DNA of 64,000 nt, taken from assembly GCA_037355855.1 (NCBI GenBank), contig CM074761.1:2127346-2191345 (forward strand), given 5' to 3'. Below are positions 22,294 through 33,733 of this stretch, piece after piece; within the stretch, counting starts at the first letter, position 1, and every line of letters starts with the position of its first letter. The notes beneath the pieces are model-generated. The model ran no database searches. It worked only from the letters and a program-made list of their open reading frames with translations, and was not told the origin of the DNA. This DNA comes from Pseudo-nitzschia pungens. Lineage: Eukaryota; Bacillariophyta; Bacillariophyceae; Bacillariales; Bacillariaceae. Made by a program: the position numbers and the translations under genes.

Positions 22294-24681
22294 TTATTGA
22301 AACCCAGCATCTCCATCCTTCTCCTCCGTTCCGTCGTCGTTGCCGCCGTCGTCTTCGCTGGTATCTGTCGCATCCAGGGCGGAAGCATCCTCGATCGGTT
22401 CCAAATCTTCACCTTCCACGGAAACCAAAGAAACAGTGTCTTCGAGGAAGCGACGCATTTTATCGAGGTCACTCGGGTCCAACATTTCTTCTTCACCGTC
22501 CTCGTCTTCGTCGTCGTCGTCGTCCGATAGGGTCTTCAATCGAGGGACTTCGACCTCGACCGCCTTGACATCCTTAAACTCGAAACCCAGTTCGCTGGCC
22601 AAAGATTCCATCTTGCTAGCATCCTCGGACTTGACAATCGAATAAACCTGACCTCCCGTACCACGTTTGCTACCGGTTTGTCCAACGCGCCCGACACGGC
22701 CGGCCAAATGAACGTATTCACGCGGGTCTTCCGTGGGAAGGTACAGTGTGTAGACATGGGTTACCTGAGGAAAGTCCAAACCCCGGACGGAATTGGGAGT
22801 AGCCAGCATCACCGTTGTATCGTTCTCCTTGAATTGCTCCATCATCGTGAGTGGGTTGACACCCGTTTTGGGTAACAAAACACAGAGTCGGTGTTCTCCC
22901 CACAAGGCATCCCTCAGAGGAGAGATGGCAGCTTTCGCCAAAGCCTCGTCGGGGAAGAACACGACAACACGGGGCGGTGGTCCCTTCTTTATCTTGTTCA
23001 TTTTGTCATAATCTTCCAATTCTTTGCGCAAGAGACGCGTCAGAACCAGCAGCCCATTTGTGTCGTCCCCAACCAATACTCGGTGGTGGTTCAAGCCGGG
23101 GTTCAAACACACGTTGAGATCCTTGAGGGATGCTTTTTTCGGTTGGTCTCCAACGGCCAAATTTGCATCGACGTCACTACCGCCGGCTTCCCCCTCGATT
23201 CGGTGATTCTCAAAAGCGGTAGCAATGTAGCTTTTTCCCTCGGGCAATATTCGTGACTTCACTACGAGATTCCCCAACGATTCGGTGACACTGGCGCCGG
23301 CCATAAACGTCAGGCGTTTTGTCAAATCACGTTCCTCGTATGGGACATAGTCTCCATCATCTTCCCCTTCGCCCGTAGGAGACAGCAAACGCTTTTTGGT
23401 GTCGAACAGTGTTTTCAAGTCCTCGGGAGACATCATTTCCAACGCCAAATCTGCCTCGTCGAATACCACGACCTTCAGTGACGCTGGTTTCACGTCGCCA
23501 TCGGCCATGAGTTTACCCACGTACTGTGGCATGGCAATTGCTACATCCGTCTGGAGCTTCAATCCAAAACTAGCTTCTTCGTCGTCCAACACACATCCGA
23601 CACGAATGCCTTTGGGTCCCTTGTATTTGAACATGTTCGCTTTGCCCCTGATCTCCGTGGGGTCCTTCTTGACGGATCCACCGACCAATTCATACAGAAG
23701 CATGGCGATTTGGATCCCGAGCTCTCTCGTTGGAACCACGATGAGTGCCAACGGGCTCTTGACATCTACCGATGCGCCCGATTTTCCCAGACTCGGATTG
23801 GGGTTGGAAGCACCAATGGCAATCGCACCTCCCGGCCGCAGCTGCCGTCTGGCGTTGCTTTGGATCGCGGGAGACGTAACAATGGAAATTCTCTCCACCA
23901 AATCACCCGAAACGTCCCCGACGGACTCTTCGGCTCCCACCCGAATTCTTTGTCGGGCAAACAACGAGTCGCTCAGGGTCGACAAAAGAGGTACCAAGAA
24001 CGCCAGGGTTTTGCCACTGCCGGTCGAACCGCTCACGACAATCCCCATGTCTTTTCCAGAGGCCTCCAATTTTTCTTCCATGGACATGTCGGAGTCCTCG
24101 TCCTCGTCGTCCTCATCGTCGGTTTCGTCTCCATCACTCTTCTCAGCGAGTATCTTGTTGACGGCTTCCATGGTATTGATCTGAATCGTTGTCGGAAGGG
24201 TGTAATTCAGTGCGTCCAGTCGGTCTACGAGCCACGGCGAAGCTCCTTGCCCTCTCCACGACATGCGTCTCTTTTTGGCTCTTTTCTCCTCTGGTGACAT
24301 GTCCTCGATGGCAACCTCGCTGCTATCTCCGTACAAGCGTTGGAAAAGTTCGTCGGAGAAGGATGCGGCCTCGAGAAAATCTTCCTTGGCAACGGCTTCG
24401 CGCAGAAGAGTTTCCAATTCGTTCAGGCCAAAATTCCGAAGCTCTTCGGCATTGTTGTTCCCGGCTAGTTTGAGACACGAAGGAGACGAAACGGATCCAC
24501 CGAATCGGCGACCGATCACAAAGGACGGGTGGCGGTGGGATGCGGTGATGCGATTCGTTGCCGGATGAATGTAAGCCGAACAGGTCGTCGATTTTGTAGC
24601 GGCATCGAGCAATAACAGAGTCGTAGCGAAGAAAAGGGAAGAAAGAGACGACGACGCCCCCGATGGTGATAGAAGCGTCAT
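22294..24681 (-). CDS. DEAD-box RNA helicase, probably plastid-targeted
   Basis: Single exon. The preferred start is the ATG at 24681 (an upstream in-frame ATG is at 24756), about 795 aa. From there a signal-peptide-like segment (SLSSLFFATTLLLL) runs to TCSA|YIHPA, an A-x-[FY]-like junction of the type used for import into secondary plastids. The core has the Q-like region TLPTTIQINTME, Walker A GSTGSGKT, motif Ia PTRELGIQIA, motif II VFDEADLAL, and in the second RecA domain VMLATPNSVRGLDFPQV and motif VI HLAGRVGRVGQ. A 25-residue acidic insertion separates the Q region from Walker A, and the C-terminal ~70 residues are strongly acidic. It probably remodels RNA in the organelle, for example during ribosome assembly. 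The targeting is inferred. Confidence 0.9.
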   Translation of the reverse strand: MTLLSPSGASSSLSSLFFATTLLLLDAATKSTTCSAYIHPATNRITASHRHPSFVIGRRFGGSVSSPSCLKLAGNNNAEELRNFGLNELETLLREAVAKEDFLEAASFSDELFQRLYGDSSEVAIEDMSPEEKRAKKRRMSWRGQGASPWLVDRLDALNYTLPTTIQINTMEAVNKILAEKSDGDETDDEDDEDEDSDMSMEEKLEASGKDMGIVVSGSTGSGKTLAFLVPLLSTLSDSLFARQRIRVGAEESVGDVSGDLVERISIVTSPAIQSNARRQLRPGGAIAIGASNPNPSLGKSGASVDVKSPLALIVVPTRELGIQIAMLLYELVGGSVKKDPTEIRGKANMFKYKGPKGIRVGCVLDDEEASFGLKLQTDVAIAMPQYVGKLMADGDVKPASLKVVVFDEADLALEMMSPEDLKTLFDTKKRLLSPTGEGEDDGDYVPYEERDLTKRLTFMAGASVTESLGNLVVKSRILPEGKSYIATAFENHRIEGEAGGSDVDANLAVGDQPKKASLKDLNVCLNPGLNHHRVLVGDDTNGLLVLTRLLRKELEDYDKMNKIKKGPPPRVVVFFPDEALAKAAISPLRDALWGEHRLCVLLPKTGVNPLTMMEQFKENDTTVMLATPNSVRGLDFPQVTHVYTLYLPTEDPREYVHLAGRVGRVGQTGSKRGTGGQVYSIVKSEDASKMESLASELGFEFKDVKAVEVEVPRLKTLSDDDDDEDEDGEEEMLDPSDLDKMRRFLEDTVSLVSVEGEDLEPIEDASALDATDTSEDDGGNDDGTEEKDGDAGFQ

Positions 24682-24756
24682 GTTGCTGATTGTTCTGTGC
24701 GACCCTGCTTGTGTTTCAATGCATGCAAGTGTAACTTGGGGGAAAAATCTTTTCAC

Positions 24757-26275
24757 TGGAAATCGGTCGGAATTTCAATCTGCCCAAGGCGTCGCAATTT
24801 GTTGAGAATCAATCGGAATGAAATCCTCGTTTTCATTACCCCTCGATTGTGGATTATTTACCGTTCTCATCCACAAGAAACTACCAAATCACACTGCGAG
24901 TAAGTTACCGGCAAGGTTTACCGGTACGAGTAATGATCTTCACGATTGTCGTTCCAACGTTAGAATCATCCAAAAAGACAGACAGTTGGCATCATCATAA
25001 TCATCATGAGGATCGATCGAGACGAAAGAATTCCATTTGATCGCCACGTGGAAATTTCTGATTGATAGTTTGACACGATGTGCAGACAGACGCTCAAGGT
25101 TGTTTTGGAAAAGCACGGCGATTGGTAAGATCTTAACCTTAACGGTATGGGAGGGTAAAATTTGACACTATTTGGATGGAACGAACCACTTGATTGATTG
25201 AATCGAAAATTGGTGTTAGTCAATCTCAATACAGTAAGGTTAACTGATAGTCGTGCTTTTAAGAGGAGTTTGGGATCAGTGATGTAACCATAAGTTTATT
25301 TAGCAAGCATGCAGTAAGGTTACCCGTACTGTTTGTTGCCTTTTGTTCTAGTTCTTCAAACAGCATTATTATTAATCAATACCAGGTATGCTACTAGTGA
25401 TGCTCAACGCCGCCAGTAACTAGTGATTTCTGAGGGTATATCTTTGGAGGGGTAGGTCGATGACGTAGGTCACGTTTGTGCAGTATCCGAAAGGTAGAAA
25501 GTTATGCGTCGACAAAACGCGGTCTGGCGCGACTCTGAGGGGCAAAGTAGAACCGCATTCTGTTTCGTTTCATTCGAAACCATTGTGATGCGTAGAAAAC
25601 ATGTTCGGTAGTGAAGGACTTTTACCCTAACATAATTGTCTCCGTGTACCAAGTCCGTATTCGATGTCTATAGTCGACAACACAAGAACGTTTCCGTTGT
25701 GCCTGTTGATGCGGAAGAGGCTTGTGTGAAAATGACTCGAGCGGTTCATCTCGAACCTTTGCAGTATAGTTTCGGAATCGTCCCTGATTCGCCTAGCTGA
25801 CGACCAAGAACTATTCCGTGCAGAGATTACAGAAACGGTAGAAAAAGGACCGAACAAAGTGAGTAAACGAATCACCGTTCCATCGGAATAAAATTGTTAC
25901 AATCACGAACAGACTCCACGGAAATAAACAGGAGGACCAGAAGAACCATTTTAGTTCCCTGGCAAACCAATAACGTGAAAAGCCTTTGTATGTTCGAGCT
26001 TGTTTGACTAATATTCATTCTAGCCCGGATAAACGGATTGGGAGGTGTGGAAGTAGATAACTACCCAATTAGCTGGCCTGGCGTTGACTCTTCGGATGCA
26101 ACGTAGGATTTCATTTCGAGAAACCTACACGGTACGGAAGGCCTGGCACCTCTTACCTCTTTGGTGTTCTCCAGCTCTCAGTGCTGGTGTATCAGGCGGT
26201 CTGTTGTCCTCAACTGGCAAAAAAACAACATGAATTCCTGTGGAATCCCGTAGCAGTCAAATGAATTGTAGTGCT
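24757..26275. other. Intergenic, nothing recognised
   Basis: About 1.5 kb between two - strand genes. Several GTAAGGTTAC-type motifs occur near 24902-24925, 25231-25240 and 25314-25323. No open frame with family resemblance was found on either strand. Confidence 0.55.
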
Positions 26276-26603
26276 TCATTGCGAGGAAAGAGAAAGTTTT
26301 TCCATCGATTCACCAACAGCGCTTTCAATGCTTGAACTGTTCTTTCCTGTAGCTAGTTTCTCTGCAGTTTCCTCCTCGTCTTCGTCGTCGCTCTCATCGT
26401 CTGGGAGTGGAGGCAGATCATCTTCATCATAGATAACCTCTATGTATAAAGTGCACGATTCGCATCCCGCTTCGTCTTCTCCATCCCACAAATCCTGGAG
26501 ATGTATTTTGAATCGATCCCCACAAGGACATGGATACGAGTACATCATCGTTTTCCGGATCGTAGGTCATGTCCTCGATTTCGATTTCATCGTACAGTGG
26601 CAT
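26276..26603 (-). CDS. DPH3: Diphthamide biosynthesis protein 3 / KTI11 (CSL zinc finger), needs a +1 shift
   Basis: The first frame (26603-26547) reads [19 protein letters not shown]. The second (from 26545) reads [12 protein letters not shown], then [17 protein letters not shown]. Together these align without gap to yeast Kti11 ([12 protein letters not shown]-x-[10 protein letters not shown]). DPH3 is a small electron-donating protein for the Dph1-Dph2 radical reaction in diphthamide formation on eEF2 and also serves Elongator. The zinc ligands CPC...CxxC are present. Joining the frames requires skipping one base (G at 26546, or one base nearby such as an A of the AAAA run). There is no room for an intron. 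This is a base inserted by sequencing error, a real disabling change, or +1 recoding. The acidic, serine-containing tail of about 45 residues is extra. Confidence 0.85.
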
Positions 26604-26831
26604 GATCGCGTACTCGTGCGGTGACTGCTTATCAGGGAGAGTAGGTTGGTAGGAACTACAAACCCATGACACTCGTTCCCTTCAACGTTGGTGAGCTAAT
26701 GCCTGATGAATCTAGAAAATTGTGTCAATCTTTCCGTTTCACCTTTCGAATCGGCACTACCTTTTTTATTTTCCGCACTGCGAGAGGTCACTGCCCGTAA
26801 GGGCAACATGAAACATTAGCTGATCGCATTG

Positions 26832-26851
26832 TACCGGTAAGCTTACCGGTA
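26832..26851. repeat. Perfect 20-bp palindrome TACCGGTAAGCTTACCGGTA
   Basis: A perfect inverted repeat in the interval between the divergent DPH3 and eIF5A genes. It resembles the near-palindrome at 8819-8838 and other GTAAG-N-TTAC motifs dispersed through intergenic DNA of this window. Confidence 0.9.
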
Positions 26852-27326
26852 TGCACCCGAAGCAACTCTTTTTGATTGATCGTGTAGAATTTTTGTGTCC
26901 CGCCTGCGTTCCGTAAGCTATTTTTTTGTTTACAGTGCAAAAATGCTTGGCTGCAAACTTTCCACGTGGAGTTCAAAGAAGAGACGAATACCCATTGTTT
27001 GCATCCAAGAAGCCATCCTGTTCCCAGAGCGGCCAATGATTTCGTCGTCTGTCCGGTTTTGCCTGCCAGCAACTCCGGAGCGGCTCCGGAGCGTTGCAAA
27101 AGTCCAACTCGAACGAAGGCCACGCCTTCATCATTCACCGCACGTTACGCAACGAGTGTTTCATACGTTACCCGGTATGCATACTATCTCCCTTACTTAA
27201 TCTAGACCGCGCAGAGACATCGTAGCCGATTGTACGTTACCAATTATCATTACCTTGGACAGCTGGCTTATTCATAATTCTATTCCATCCAACTTTTGAA
27301 AGAAACAAGAGAAAGCAGAAAGAACC

Positions 27327-27974
27327 ATGTCCGACGACGACTACCATATCGAATCCACCGATGCCGGTGCCTCTCTTACCATCCCTATGGAAGCTGGACA
27401 GATCAAGAAGGGAGGGTAAGTCTACCGGAAGCAATTGTTGAAAATTAGGGGAACGCCGTGGTCCACGGACGTTCGTTCAGTCAGTTTCCTTGGGAAGGAG
27501 ATGTACCTTGTAGTGAATGTCCTGCATTTTGTCGATGTGGCGTAGATAATGCGTGCCTGACCCACCAATGTTTGCATTGAATTTTTTAGGTACATGATGA
27601 TCAAGGGAAAGCCATGCAAGGTTCTTAGTATCTCTGTTTCCAAGACCGGAAAGCACGGTCACGCTAAGTGCAACTTCACCGCAACCGATATTTTTACCGG
27701 AAAGAAGCTTGAAGATATGATTCCTTCCACTCACGGAACCACAGTTCCCATTGTCAACCGTGCCGACTGGGAAATTATTGATATCGAAGGAGAAGAACTC
27801 ACCCTCATGGACGAAGCTGGAAATCAAAAGACTGACCTCAACCTCCCTACATACCCCGCTGAAATGGCTGATCAAATCCGAGATGCCTGGGATGAAGGTG
27901 CTAACACTGTTATCGTCACTGTTCAGAGTGCCGTCAACATTGAACAAGTCATCGCGTTCAAGAAGACCGAATAA
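27327..27974 (+). CDS. EIF5A: Translation factor eIF5A
   Basis: Exons 27327-27415 and 27590-27974, 157 aa, the normal length. The join is KKGG|YMMIKGKPCKV with GTAAGT donor and TTTTTTAG acceptor. The hypusination loop KTGKHGHAK is intact, with the modified lysine expected in GKHGHAK. FTATDIFTGKKLEDM and the OB-fold C-terminal domain follow. eIF5A relieves ribosome stalling at polyproline and assists termination. Its deoxyhypusine hydroxylase is encoded 28 kb away at 56312-57580. Confidence 0.97.
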
Positions 27975-28726
27975 AAGCGGAAACATTGACTCAACTGTGT
28001 TTCTATTTCCATCACAAGACGACGCCATTCTTCTCCCTGAGCCCACGATAACAACGAGGATACAGAGAAGTATTGTGTTGTTCTTGTTTTATCTTGTTCT
28101 TTTTGGTTGGGAAACTTCCATGGATTGTCTCAACGGTTGTAAGAATAATATGTAACAGTGGTTGAGGGTCCTGGAAAAAATTGCTACTCTGTTTTTTCTT
28201 AAATAGATGGATAACAACTTATCTTTCGTGGTTCTAGTTTCTGAATACACCGAGGTAGTGGTGTAACCTTTAGGGGCAGAAGGAGTCTGAAGTTTTATTA
28301 TATTTTATCTTAGTTGGCTTGTCGACCTAATCAGAACAACTAGTTAATTCCCTAGTTCTTCAGTTTGTCGCAATGTACACCACCACTACGTCATGACGAA
28401 TGTTGGGACAACGAATAATATCGATGCATCAAAGGCAAACGACTTCAATCGCGTCCTGGAGTCACCCTCTTGTGTTGTTTCATCGAGGAATCAATAGCGA
28501 AATAGCGCTGAAGAAATCGTCAAGGAGAGCGTGCTTGTTATGTATGGTGCAACAGTGCAGTAGCTCTGGCAGCTCGCGGCGGGGTCGAAGCTGAATGCAG
28601 ATTCGTAATCTTTGCTTCACTTAGTGGCTGTGCACCGATAGACAACATTTGAGTCGAGGTTCATAGGCAACTTACGCACTCGTTATTCCAGGTGTGTACT
28701 GTCCAAAAAAGCATTGTAGGTTCAAC
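27975..28726. other. Convergent intergenic spacer
   Basis: About 750 bases between the eIF5A and panB stop codons. It will contain both 3' UTRs. No other feature is seen. Confidence 0.6.
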
Positions 28727-30084
28727 TTAGTTTTCATTATCATTTTTATTTGCGCCGTACAGCTTTAGAGTTTCATACTCGTCGGCTTGAGACAATTTGA
28801 CCGCGGCAACATCATGTTTGATTCGTCGTTCTTCAGCGTCGCTTTCAAGAAGAGCGTCGAAGCTTTCTCTCTCCCCATCGCTCATCAGATATGGGGAATA
28901 TTCTTCGCCCGGGAAAACTCCCGATTCTACTTCAGCCTTGAATTGGCTCAAACCCTCTTGGATTGCATGACCTACTTGAGCGTACTTTTTGCAGAACTTT
29001 GGAACAAACTGCTGGTGATGCGGATGACTGAGCATACCAAGCATATCGTGATAGACTAGGACCTGGCCAGAAGTGCCTCCGCCTGCTCCTATGCCGATGG
29101 TTGGCACCTCCAGTGTTTCGGTAATTGCAGCGGCCACGTTAGCGGGAACACATTCCAGGACCACTGAAAAGCATCCGGCATCTTGCAGTCGAAGAGCATC
29201 ATCAAGTAACTGCCGGGCACGCACCGCTGTTCGTCCCTGAGCCCGAAAACCCCCGATGACGCTAATGGCTTGTGGAGTGAGACCAACGTGTCCCATGACG
29301 GCCACTTTTGCGTGCGTTGTGATGGTAAAAAAATATTATGCAGTAGGATACTGTCTTAGAGGGTCGAATCATTCTTGGTCTCGCCATTGTTCACAAGGCG
29401 ATATTAAATGAAAGGGGAGCAAGGAAAACACCCACGTTCAAAAGACACAACTCACCTCCACCGTCTACAATTTTTTGTGCCGTCCTTGCTCGATGAATAC
29501 TTCCTCCCTTTTGATTAATAAGCATAACGAATGAAATGTGATTGAGGATCACGTCAACAATAAAAAGCTCTAGAATCTACCCAGATCGTCACAGTTTTGC
29601 ATACCTCGAGCTTTACAGCGTCACATCCCGCTTCCTTCACGAACCGGTAGGCATTCCGCAGCGCAACATCGGTATCCTCGTATTCGTATGTTCCAAACGG
29701 CATATCTCCCACCAACATAGATCCGGATTCGGCTAATTCTAGTCCTCTCTTGACAGATTGGCAATGGTGAATCATGCTATCGATAGAAACATTTTGCGTT
29801 GTCTCGTGACCAAGTTCTACCATCGCTACGGAATCTCCTACCAAAACCATGTCGATCCCCGCTCGTCCGACGTGAGCCGCGGATGGGAAATCGTAAGCCG
29901 TAACCATCGTAATTTTCTTTCCCTTTCTCTTTTTCGCATTCAACGAGAGAGCCGATACCTTGCTGGCGAAAGAGCGCCGAGAGCGCGCTGATCCAATGCA
30001 TGAGATTTCTGGTGCGCCTCGTTCGAACAGTACGGCGTCCATAGACAAGGACGAGAGTCTGCGGAGAGCCTTCCTGCTAAGCAT
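28727..30084 (-). CDS. panB: 3-methyl-2-oxobutanoate hydroxymethyltransferase (ketopantoate hydroxymethyltransferase)
   Basis: Exons 30084-29605, 29507-29456 and 29304-28727, 369 aa. The joins give [34 protein letters not shown], matching PanB across both introns. PanB transfers a hydroxymethyl group from methylene-THF to 2-oxoisovalerate, the first committed step of pantothenate and CoA synthesis. Conserved blocks are [32 protein letters not shown], the catalytic region LECVP, and [22 protein letters not shown]. The metal-binding Asp residues in GDS and GDMPF are present. The N-terminal [14 protein letters not shown] is an amphipathic, arginine-rich presequence, suggesting mitochondrial import. 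The middle exon is only 52 nt. Confidence 0.95.
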
Positions 30085-31460
30085 GTTGGAATTACAAAGT
30101 GTAGAGGATGATGTTAGTAGTAGAACTAATTTTACGCAGTTGTGTCCTGCCTTTTGGTTCAATGTGAAGTGACAGATGATGATGACGAACGACTCGTGAC
30201 ATCGAATGAAACAAGAAAGTCGATCGTTGTGCTTGTTGTCAAAGGCTGATTTACAGCAATAAGATTTCAGATCGTTTTGATGATTTTTTGTTGAGTTTGA
30301 TGCGAAGATTTTTTAAAAATAAAAAAAAATCCGCACTCCGTGACTCCCTTCACCCCATTCTTAGTGGGCAGAACAAGATTGAAGTGGCATGGGTTTGGGA
30401 GGCGAGTCCTGATTACGAAGTAACCTTAGGTATTTCTCATAGATCATAGATAGACATTGATATCGATTTTCAGAGGCAAAATGAGCATTGCCTATGGCCT
30501 GATAATGTGAAAATTCAAGGAACGATTTTTAAATTAGCCTTGAACAAGAACAAAAACTGAGGCTGCATATGCATGTCAAGAAATATGCGCAAAGCGCTCC
30601 TTAGCAAACGCCCTTGAGCAAACGCCCTTGAGCAAACACCCTTGAACTTCAAGGTCTAGCAGCAGTATCATTTTGGCTTGGCTTTTTCACACTGGAATGG
30701 ATTGAGTGACCGGTAGCAGAATGTAGCATTCAGACGGCAGCCATAATGAACGGATTTCAAATTGCGGCCCAGCTTTTGATGTAGTTGATAGGCTCTTTCA
30801 GATACGAGACTCAGTCGATTCAATAATTTTTCATTTCATTTCCTTTTCTTTCCTTTCCAATCATCACATCATTGAATCATTTTCATTTTCTCCTGTGTCT
30901 GTTTGACGAAAATCTGACCTTTCCCCAAAGATTTCCCCACTGATCAATTTAGAATTGGCTGTGACCTCGTCTACTAAAAAATCCTTGAAGGTGAGGGAAA
31001 GAGTCGTTCTACTTTTCATCATGGGGCATAAAGTCATGAGGAGTTAACCAACACCATGTGCGGTTGCTCTTTCCCAATAATTCCCACCTCAAATTATTTT
31101 GTCCCAACAAAGGATGACAACATCTGTTGATTCACTAGGTTGATTCAATATTTGTAATAGTCACTCCTATTATAACATGCATTTCGAAATACAGATGGCA
31201 TAGACATTCATTAATGCGCTGGGACCTGTCATCCAACTTTGTTCCATCATTATGGCTATCCGGGATCAAAACGATGTGCGAAGGGCACATTTTCTCATAG
31301 TGGCATCTGGAAATTGCGCTGGGGTTCGACGATGGTCTAGTGATTCATTCTGTTGCCAGTGCCGCTTCACAATGTAAACAACTCCATTTTCAGATTCCTG
31401 TTCCAAGCATGTTTTGACAATCACGGTCGATGGCATGAAGTCAATTCTACCGTATTGTAT
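30085..31460. other. Intergenic with a short 15-16-bp repeat
   Basis: About 1.4 kb. Three copies of a GAGCAAACGCCCTT-type 15-16-bp unit lie at about 30600-30653. The rest has no recognisable gene. The region immediately upstream of the panB start (30085-30340) is AT-rich. Confidence 0.55.
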
Positions 31461-33733
31461 TCACCAGGACCTAGACATTACCACATCGACTAGTTTGGCC
31501 TTCAAGAGTTGTTTTCCGTTTTCATCGGTAACGGAGCCACCCTTGGATTGGATGTAGGCCTTCAACTCCTTCACAGTTTTCTTCGCCACTGCTGATTTCG
31601 TCAAGCCGCTCAGATCTTCGGCATCGGTGTTGGATGGCGTTTTGACCGACGATGTCTTTCGCCGCTTGGGAGGCGGCTCGTCGCCACCGTCGCCTGTCCG
31701 AGAGAGCGGCTGGCGGCGGCGCGTTGGCAACGGCGATCCGGTTTCGCTCGTTCGTCCGAGCCGCCACTGTTTTGTCGAGTGCCGCACGCGCCGCGTTCTT
31801 GGCCGCGGGGGGATGCTTCGCCACGAACTGGTTCACGTTGAATTTTCTCTTGCAACCGTTGTAATTCATGAATCGGATCTTTCCAAAGATCTCCCGTTCC
31901 TTCCATCCCATGTCGTGGTTGCCAAAGACGCTCCAGGCTACGCCACAAAATCCGTTGGGATCGCGTCCGTCCAGTGCGTACTTGTCGTTGAGGTACTGCG
32001 CGTATCTCAGGGCGTCCGCGGGGGTCGAGGTCCATTCCAAAATCTTTTTCGCCCAGTACATTCGCAAGAACCCGTGCATCTTTCCCGTCCGAACAACCTG
32101 GAGCTGCGCCGCGTTCCACAGGTCGTCGTGGGTCTTTCCCTTTTCGAATTCCCGGAGGGTGTAGATGTATTCGCGTGGGTCGTGTCGGTGCAACTCGAGC
32201 GAATCCTGCGCCCACTGCGCTCCGGCGTCGAGTGTGTCGTAGGTATCGGGTGCATACCACAAAAAGTTGTCCGACAATTCTCGTCGAACGAATCCCTCTT
32301 CGATGAACGAGTTCTTGCCTTCTGCGTCGCGGTTGTGATTCTTTAGGCGTCGAATGCACGTTGCGAAACTCAGGTGCCCGTGATTGAACCATGGACTCAG
32401 GCTGGAGCACACGCCTTCCTGGTTGGGATCGTTCCTAAGCATCGAGAAATGGCGCAAGCCGGTCTCGGTAAATTCCTCGAATTTCTTCATCCCGGCAGCG
32501 GTTCCCGGCTTTTCTTTGATTACGGACCGAACGGAATCGTCCCAGTTGAGGAATTGAACGTGAGAATCGACTTCGAATGCCTTGTTCGCGTCGCGTTCCA
32601 TCGATTGCGAAAGTTTTTCGAGATGGTCGTTGCCCGCAAACTCCGGAATCGATCCCTTTTTGTAGTCCTTGTTCTGCAGGCATTCTTCCACCAACTTGTG
32701 GAGTTTTGATCGAAGCGTTCTGGCACCGACCTCTCGCTTGGGACTGGCGTACCAGACCGGTACGACGTTGTGGGCGTCGACCTGGTACAGCGGTACCCCG
32801 AGAGCATCCAGGGCATCCTTTAGCGCCGGTGATTCATTCCAGCGGCGCGGATTGCGCAGAACGTTCGTGTCGCAAATGACCGCGGACGCAGCGTGCTTGC
32901 CCAGGTAGTCCCCGAGCACGTGGGGATTGGGGTCGTCTGTATCGGTGTAATGTACTACGTCAAGGGGTACGCCCTTTGCTTTCAGTTCCTTGTGGACACG
33001 CTTGAGACCTCCCAGAAGAAATGCTCCGTGGCGTTCCGTGGTGCGCAACCGCTCGAGAGGTGGGGGGATATCGCTTCCATCGTCGTCACCGGGCGGAGCC
33101 GCCAGGACGTGCACCACCCGCAGGGGCAAGCCTGTTCGCCTGCGCTACGTGTTGTGCAAGGAGCAACCCCCAGTTGTCCGCGGTCCGAACGTCTCGCTGC
33201 ATCCAATAGACGACGCAGTTCTCGTGTTTGCCCTTTTTTGCCTCGCCTTGCGGCACCGTTTCGGTCTCGGTCAAGACGCGCGTTCTCTGCGGAAGCATCC
33301 AGGACGGCAATTCCGACGACGGGACGGGGCGATCTCCGTCGAACACGTATGGAAATGACATGGCGTTGCTGGTCTGGCCCGGAACCGAGTTCGTGGTCGT
33401 TTCCTTGATTGCTGCTGCTACCGACGTGGAATATGCCGCTGTGAAGGACGGTGCGAATGGGCGAGACTCGTGGATCTGTGGCACAAAGGCAGACGATAGG
33501 GTGGTCCTTGATACCGCTGCAAACAAGCAGCAATACGTGATCGAAAGGCGATAATATCCCGGAAGGAAGGAAGATGATGACGAGAGACGCGTGTTCTCGG
33601 CGGCGGAGGCTCTGGGAACGATGCGACGGACCGGTCCGATGGTTCGTTTGGAAGATGAGCTGTTTGTCGTCGTCGAGGCAATGTATTTCGGTATTAGACG
33701 TCGAAAGAATTCCCCTGTGGTCGATCGTCCCAT
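31461..33733 (-). CDS. Class II CPD photolyase with C-terminal SAP-like segment, needs a +1 shift
   Basis: The N-terminal frame gives VVYWMQRDVRTADNWGLLLA; the main frame gives PLRVVHVLAAP through MHGFLRMYWAKKILEW, ALDGRDPNGFCGVAWS and NHDMGWKEREIFGKIRFMNY, which is plant-type class II CPD photolyase (FAD-dependent repair of cyclobutane dimers). The two frames meet at 33123-33127 inside AQANRL|PLRVV. Alignment to plant enzymes leaves no gap, so one surplus base is present. A second frame change near 31694-31787 can be a 94-nt GT-AG intron (AAR|DGGDEPP). The tail (LTKSAVAKKTVKELKAYIQS) resembles a SAP DNA-binding motif. Upstream of the core, a hydrophobic stretch ends TTLSSAFVPQ, an ASAFAP-like plastid signal, although it lies about 85 residues after the first ATG. 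The true start is uncertain (33733, or 33361 for a short form). Confidence 0.85.

Noticed and set aside
26030..26230. Possible structured RNA (GC-rich stretch with short inverted repeats)
   Set aside because: I compared it by eye with tRNA and U1, U2, U4, U5 and U6 features and found no matching boxes, so no RNA gene is called.
31694..31787. Second photolyase frame change as +1 recoding
   Set aside because: A 94-nt GT-AG intron restores the frame, so it is not evidence for recoding.
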